Under the pieces are notes generated by a model. That model ran no database searches. It saw only the letters and a program-made list of their open reading frames with translations, and had not been told where the DNA came from. DNA of 64,000 nucleotides from Brasilonema sennae CENA114 (GTDB lineage Bacteria; Cyanobacteriota; Cyanobacteriia; Cyanobacteriales; Nostocaceae): the NCBI RefSeq assembly GCF_006968745.1, contig NZ_CP030118.1, positions 4,895,943 through 4,959,942 on the forward strand. The letters run 5' to 3'. Every line of letters begins with the position of its first letter. The stretch's first letter is position 1. Position numbers and translations under genes: made by a program. Below are positions 62,679 through 64,000 of the stretch, piece by piece.

Positions 62679-63269
62679 ATGAGTAACGATTCACCTGTTC
62701 ATTCAAAAGAAACATCAGAATCCAAGTTTGGGACGCGCTTGAGGAATTTCTTAATCGCAATCGTGGCGATCGCCCTCAGCGTTGCCTTAATTTTGGGGCT
62801 GAGAACTGAGACAACCTCTGCAACTTTGTCTCAGCTAGATAAGCAGTCTACACCTTTTGATGTTGCTTTAACCAATGGTAAGCCATCGTTTGTAGAGTTT
62901 TATGCTGATTGGTGTACTGTTTGCCAAAAAATGGCACCAGATATCGGGAAACTAGAACAGCAGTATGCTGGCAAGGTAAATTTTGTCATGCTGAATGTGG
63001 ATAATACCAAGTGGCTGCCAGAGATGTTGAAATATCGGGTGGATGGTATTCCTCATTTTGTGTATCTAGATCAAAAAGGCGAAACAGTCGCCCAAGCTAT
63101 TGGTGATCAACCCCGGACTATTATGTCAAGTAACTTAGAAGCCTTAATTGCTGCTTCGCCTTTGCCTTATGCTCAAGCAAACGGCAGAGTTTCGCAATTC
63201 AATGCACCAGTCGCGCCAACAAATACTCAAGATGATCCCCGCAGTCATGGCGCTCAAGTTGTGAATTAG
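62679..63269 (+). CDS. membrane-anchored thioredoxin-like protein (TxlA/HCF164 type)
   Basis: A 196-aa protein with an N-terminal membrane anchor (FLIAIVAIALSVALILGLRT) and a thioredoxin domain (~60-165). The redox site is WCTVC in EFYADWCTVCQKMAP, and the cis-Pro is in VDGIPHFVYLD. WCxxC with Thr-Val and the long anchor match the TxlA/HCF164 group, which works on the lumenal side in cytochrome b6f and c-type cytochrome assembly. The C-terminal tail is Gln/Asn/Pro-rich. A hairpin terminator follows. Confidence 0.92.
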   Translation: MSNDSPVHSKETSESKFGTRLRNFLIAIVAIALSVALILGLRTETTSATLSQLDKQSTPFDVALTNGKPSFVEFYADWCTVCQKMAPDIGKLEQQYAGKVNFVMLNVDNTKWLPEMLKYRVDGIPHFVYLDQKGETVAQAIGDQPRTIMSSNLEALIAASPLPYAQANGRVSQFNAPVAPTNTQDDPRSHGAQVVN

Positions 63270-63281
63270 AGTACTTGCAAA

Positions 63282-63308
63282 TAGCCACAGGGTTATCGCC
63301 TGTGGCTA
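63282..63308. terminator. hairpin terminator between convergent genes
   Basis: TAGCCACAGG pairs exactly with CCTGTGGCTA (7-nt loop), 12 bp after the thioredoxin gene stop and 32 bp before the stop of the convergent small gene. No T-run follows on the plus strand. Confidence 0.5.
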
Positions 63309-63340
63309 CACCCACAAACCTACCGTAGGCGGCTTGATAT

Positions 63341-63577
63341 TCAAGCCTGATCCTCATACGACTCCAAAACCCCACTACGGATCATAAGCTGAGGCCAAAT
63401 TATCAAAAAGAAACCCATCCATGTCAGTACAGGCACGGAAACAAGAATAGTCAACCAGACTATCTTAAATATGACCCAGCTACCACCCATCAGCGTCACA
63501 CCTGTGAGAAGAATAGACCAAGGTTGACACCACCACGGTTTGTATTTCCAAGGACTGAGCGGCTTTTGTTCAGACAT
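63341..63577 (-). CDS. small two-helix membrane protein (DUF6737-type)
   Basis: A 78-aa protein. MSEQKPLSPWKYKPWWCQPW is a Trp/Pro-rich cytoplasmic start, followed by two closely spaced helices (SILLTGVTLMGGSWVIFKIV and WLTILVSVPVLTWMGFFLII) and a short acidic tail. Similar proteins are widespread in cyanobacteria as unknowns; DUF6737 is recalled with moderate certainty. Confidence 0.72.
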   Translation of the reverse strand: MSEQKPLSPWKYKPWWCQPWSILLTGVTLMGGSWVIFKIVWLTILVSVPVLTWMGFFLIIWPQLMIRSGVLESYEDQA

Positions 63578-63724
63578 TTGTTTGACAGTTAATTTATAAA
63601 TATTTCTTTAACTATAGGGGCTGGTGCGAACACAAATACACCCAACTCCCCATTGCACCAAAGAGCTAGAACTGCAACAGGTTTGCGATCACACTTGTGG
63701 AAAAACTTTGTGAGCTACTAAACA

Positions 63725-64000
63725 TTAAAGACACAAGTTTGCCTCTGCCATTGACACAGATTCTACATCAATACATATAAATCCAAGACGTTCAACCGTC
63801 TCCCTCATGCGTTTATTGTAGAATAGGGTACGGTCTAAAAACTTTTGAATTAGGTGCTTTTCATCTTCACCTACATTAGAAAAATTACTTTCACGCTTGA
63901 TTCGGTTTCCCAAGAGTTGGTCGCTAGCCGTAAGCCAAATCGCTTTAACAGCATTTTTGCAAACTAAATTTGCTACAAATTCTGGCCATAACGCAGAGCC
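63725..64000 (-). CDS. partial gene at window edge, unrecognised
   Basis: The C-terminal 91 codons of a gene whose start lies beyond position 64000; the frame is open to the window end. Readable parts: LWPEFVANLVCKNAVKAIWL at the edge, then ASDQLLGNRIKRESNF, LIQKFLDRTLFYNKRMRETV and RLGFICIDVESVSMAEANLC. The WLTASDQLLGNRIKRE pattern and following helix resemble the lid region of small P-loop nucleoside/shikimate-type kinases, but the P-loop lies outside the window. Confidence 0.6.
   Translation of the reverse strand, partial: GSALWPEFVANLVCKNAVKAIWLTASDQLLGNRIKRESNFSNVGEDEKHLIQKFLDRTLFYNKRMRETVERLGFICIDVESVSMAEANLCL

Overview
The window comes from a filamentous cyanobacterium, probably Nostocales. 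Supporting signs are many HIP1 octamers (GCGATCGC), chlorophyll genes (ChlM, a ChlH-type Mg-chelatase subunit), a KaiB/KaiC-like pair, a DevBCA-type exporter, a XisH/XisI pair, paired Amt ammonium transporters behind GTA-N8-TAC (NtcA-type) boxes, a carotenoid oxygenase, a GUN4-domain kinase, and intergenic DNA full of short repeats. No rRNA, tRNA or CRISPR array was recognised.

Layout. 0-16.5 kb is mostly housekeeping: LCP cell-wall protein, mannose-1-phosphate guanylyltransferase, ABC1 kinase, carotenoid oxygenase, IspH, two Amt transporters, PurE, NagA and ChlM, with a decayed IS605-like end near 3.2 kb. 16.5-24 kb holds an exported trypsin-like protease and a large exported TPR-CHAT protein, separated by five tandem 184-bp repeats. 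24-34.5 kb is accessory: a 2OG-Fe(II) oxygenase, GNAT, DMT exporter, three CIRCE-like operators, a kaiB-kaiC-hybrid kinase cluster, a dead IS transposase, and two N-terminal stubs that look like remains of a DISARM anti-phage system (drmD, drmA). 34.6-47.9 kb holds membrane proteins, a TetR-controlled DevB/DevC/DevA exporter with a DUF2834 gene and a methyltransferase inside it, XisHI, and two Ser/Thr kinases (one with GUN4), facing a ChlH-type gene (48-51.8 kb).

The most interesting locus is 55.3-60.8 kb, all on the minus strand: APH-like kinase (K2), HopA1-like protein (Y2), a small peptide with a GG-type leader and a duplicated SGLSxVxCD core, a second APH-like protein lacking its catalytic Asp (K1), and a second HopA1-like protein (Y1). 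APH-like kinase plus HopA1-like protein is the split machinery that dehydrates Ser/Thr in class V lanthipeptides and thioamitides, so this is best read as an undescribed cyanobacterial RiPP (lanthipeptide-like) pathway with a duplicated enzyme pair. No LanC-like cyclase, YcaO protein, peptidase or transporter is adjacent.

The intergenic DNA carries at least five repeat families: GC-rich composite blocks, GGAACGAG-type blocks, heptamer blocks, C-rich CCCTACAC tracts and multi-hairpin elements with terminal inverted repeats. Some have run into genes: the nagA and chlH insertions, the K2 C-terminus and the drmD truncation point.
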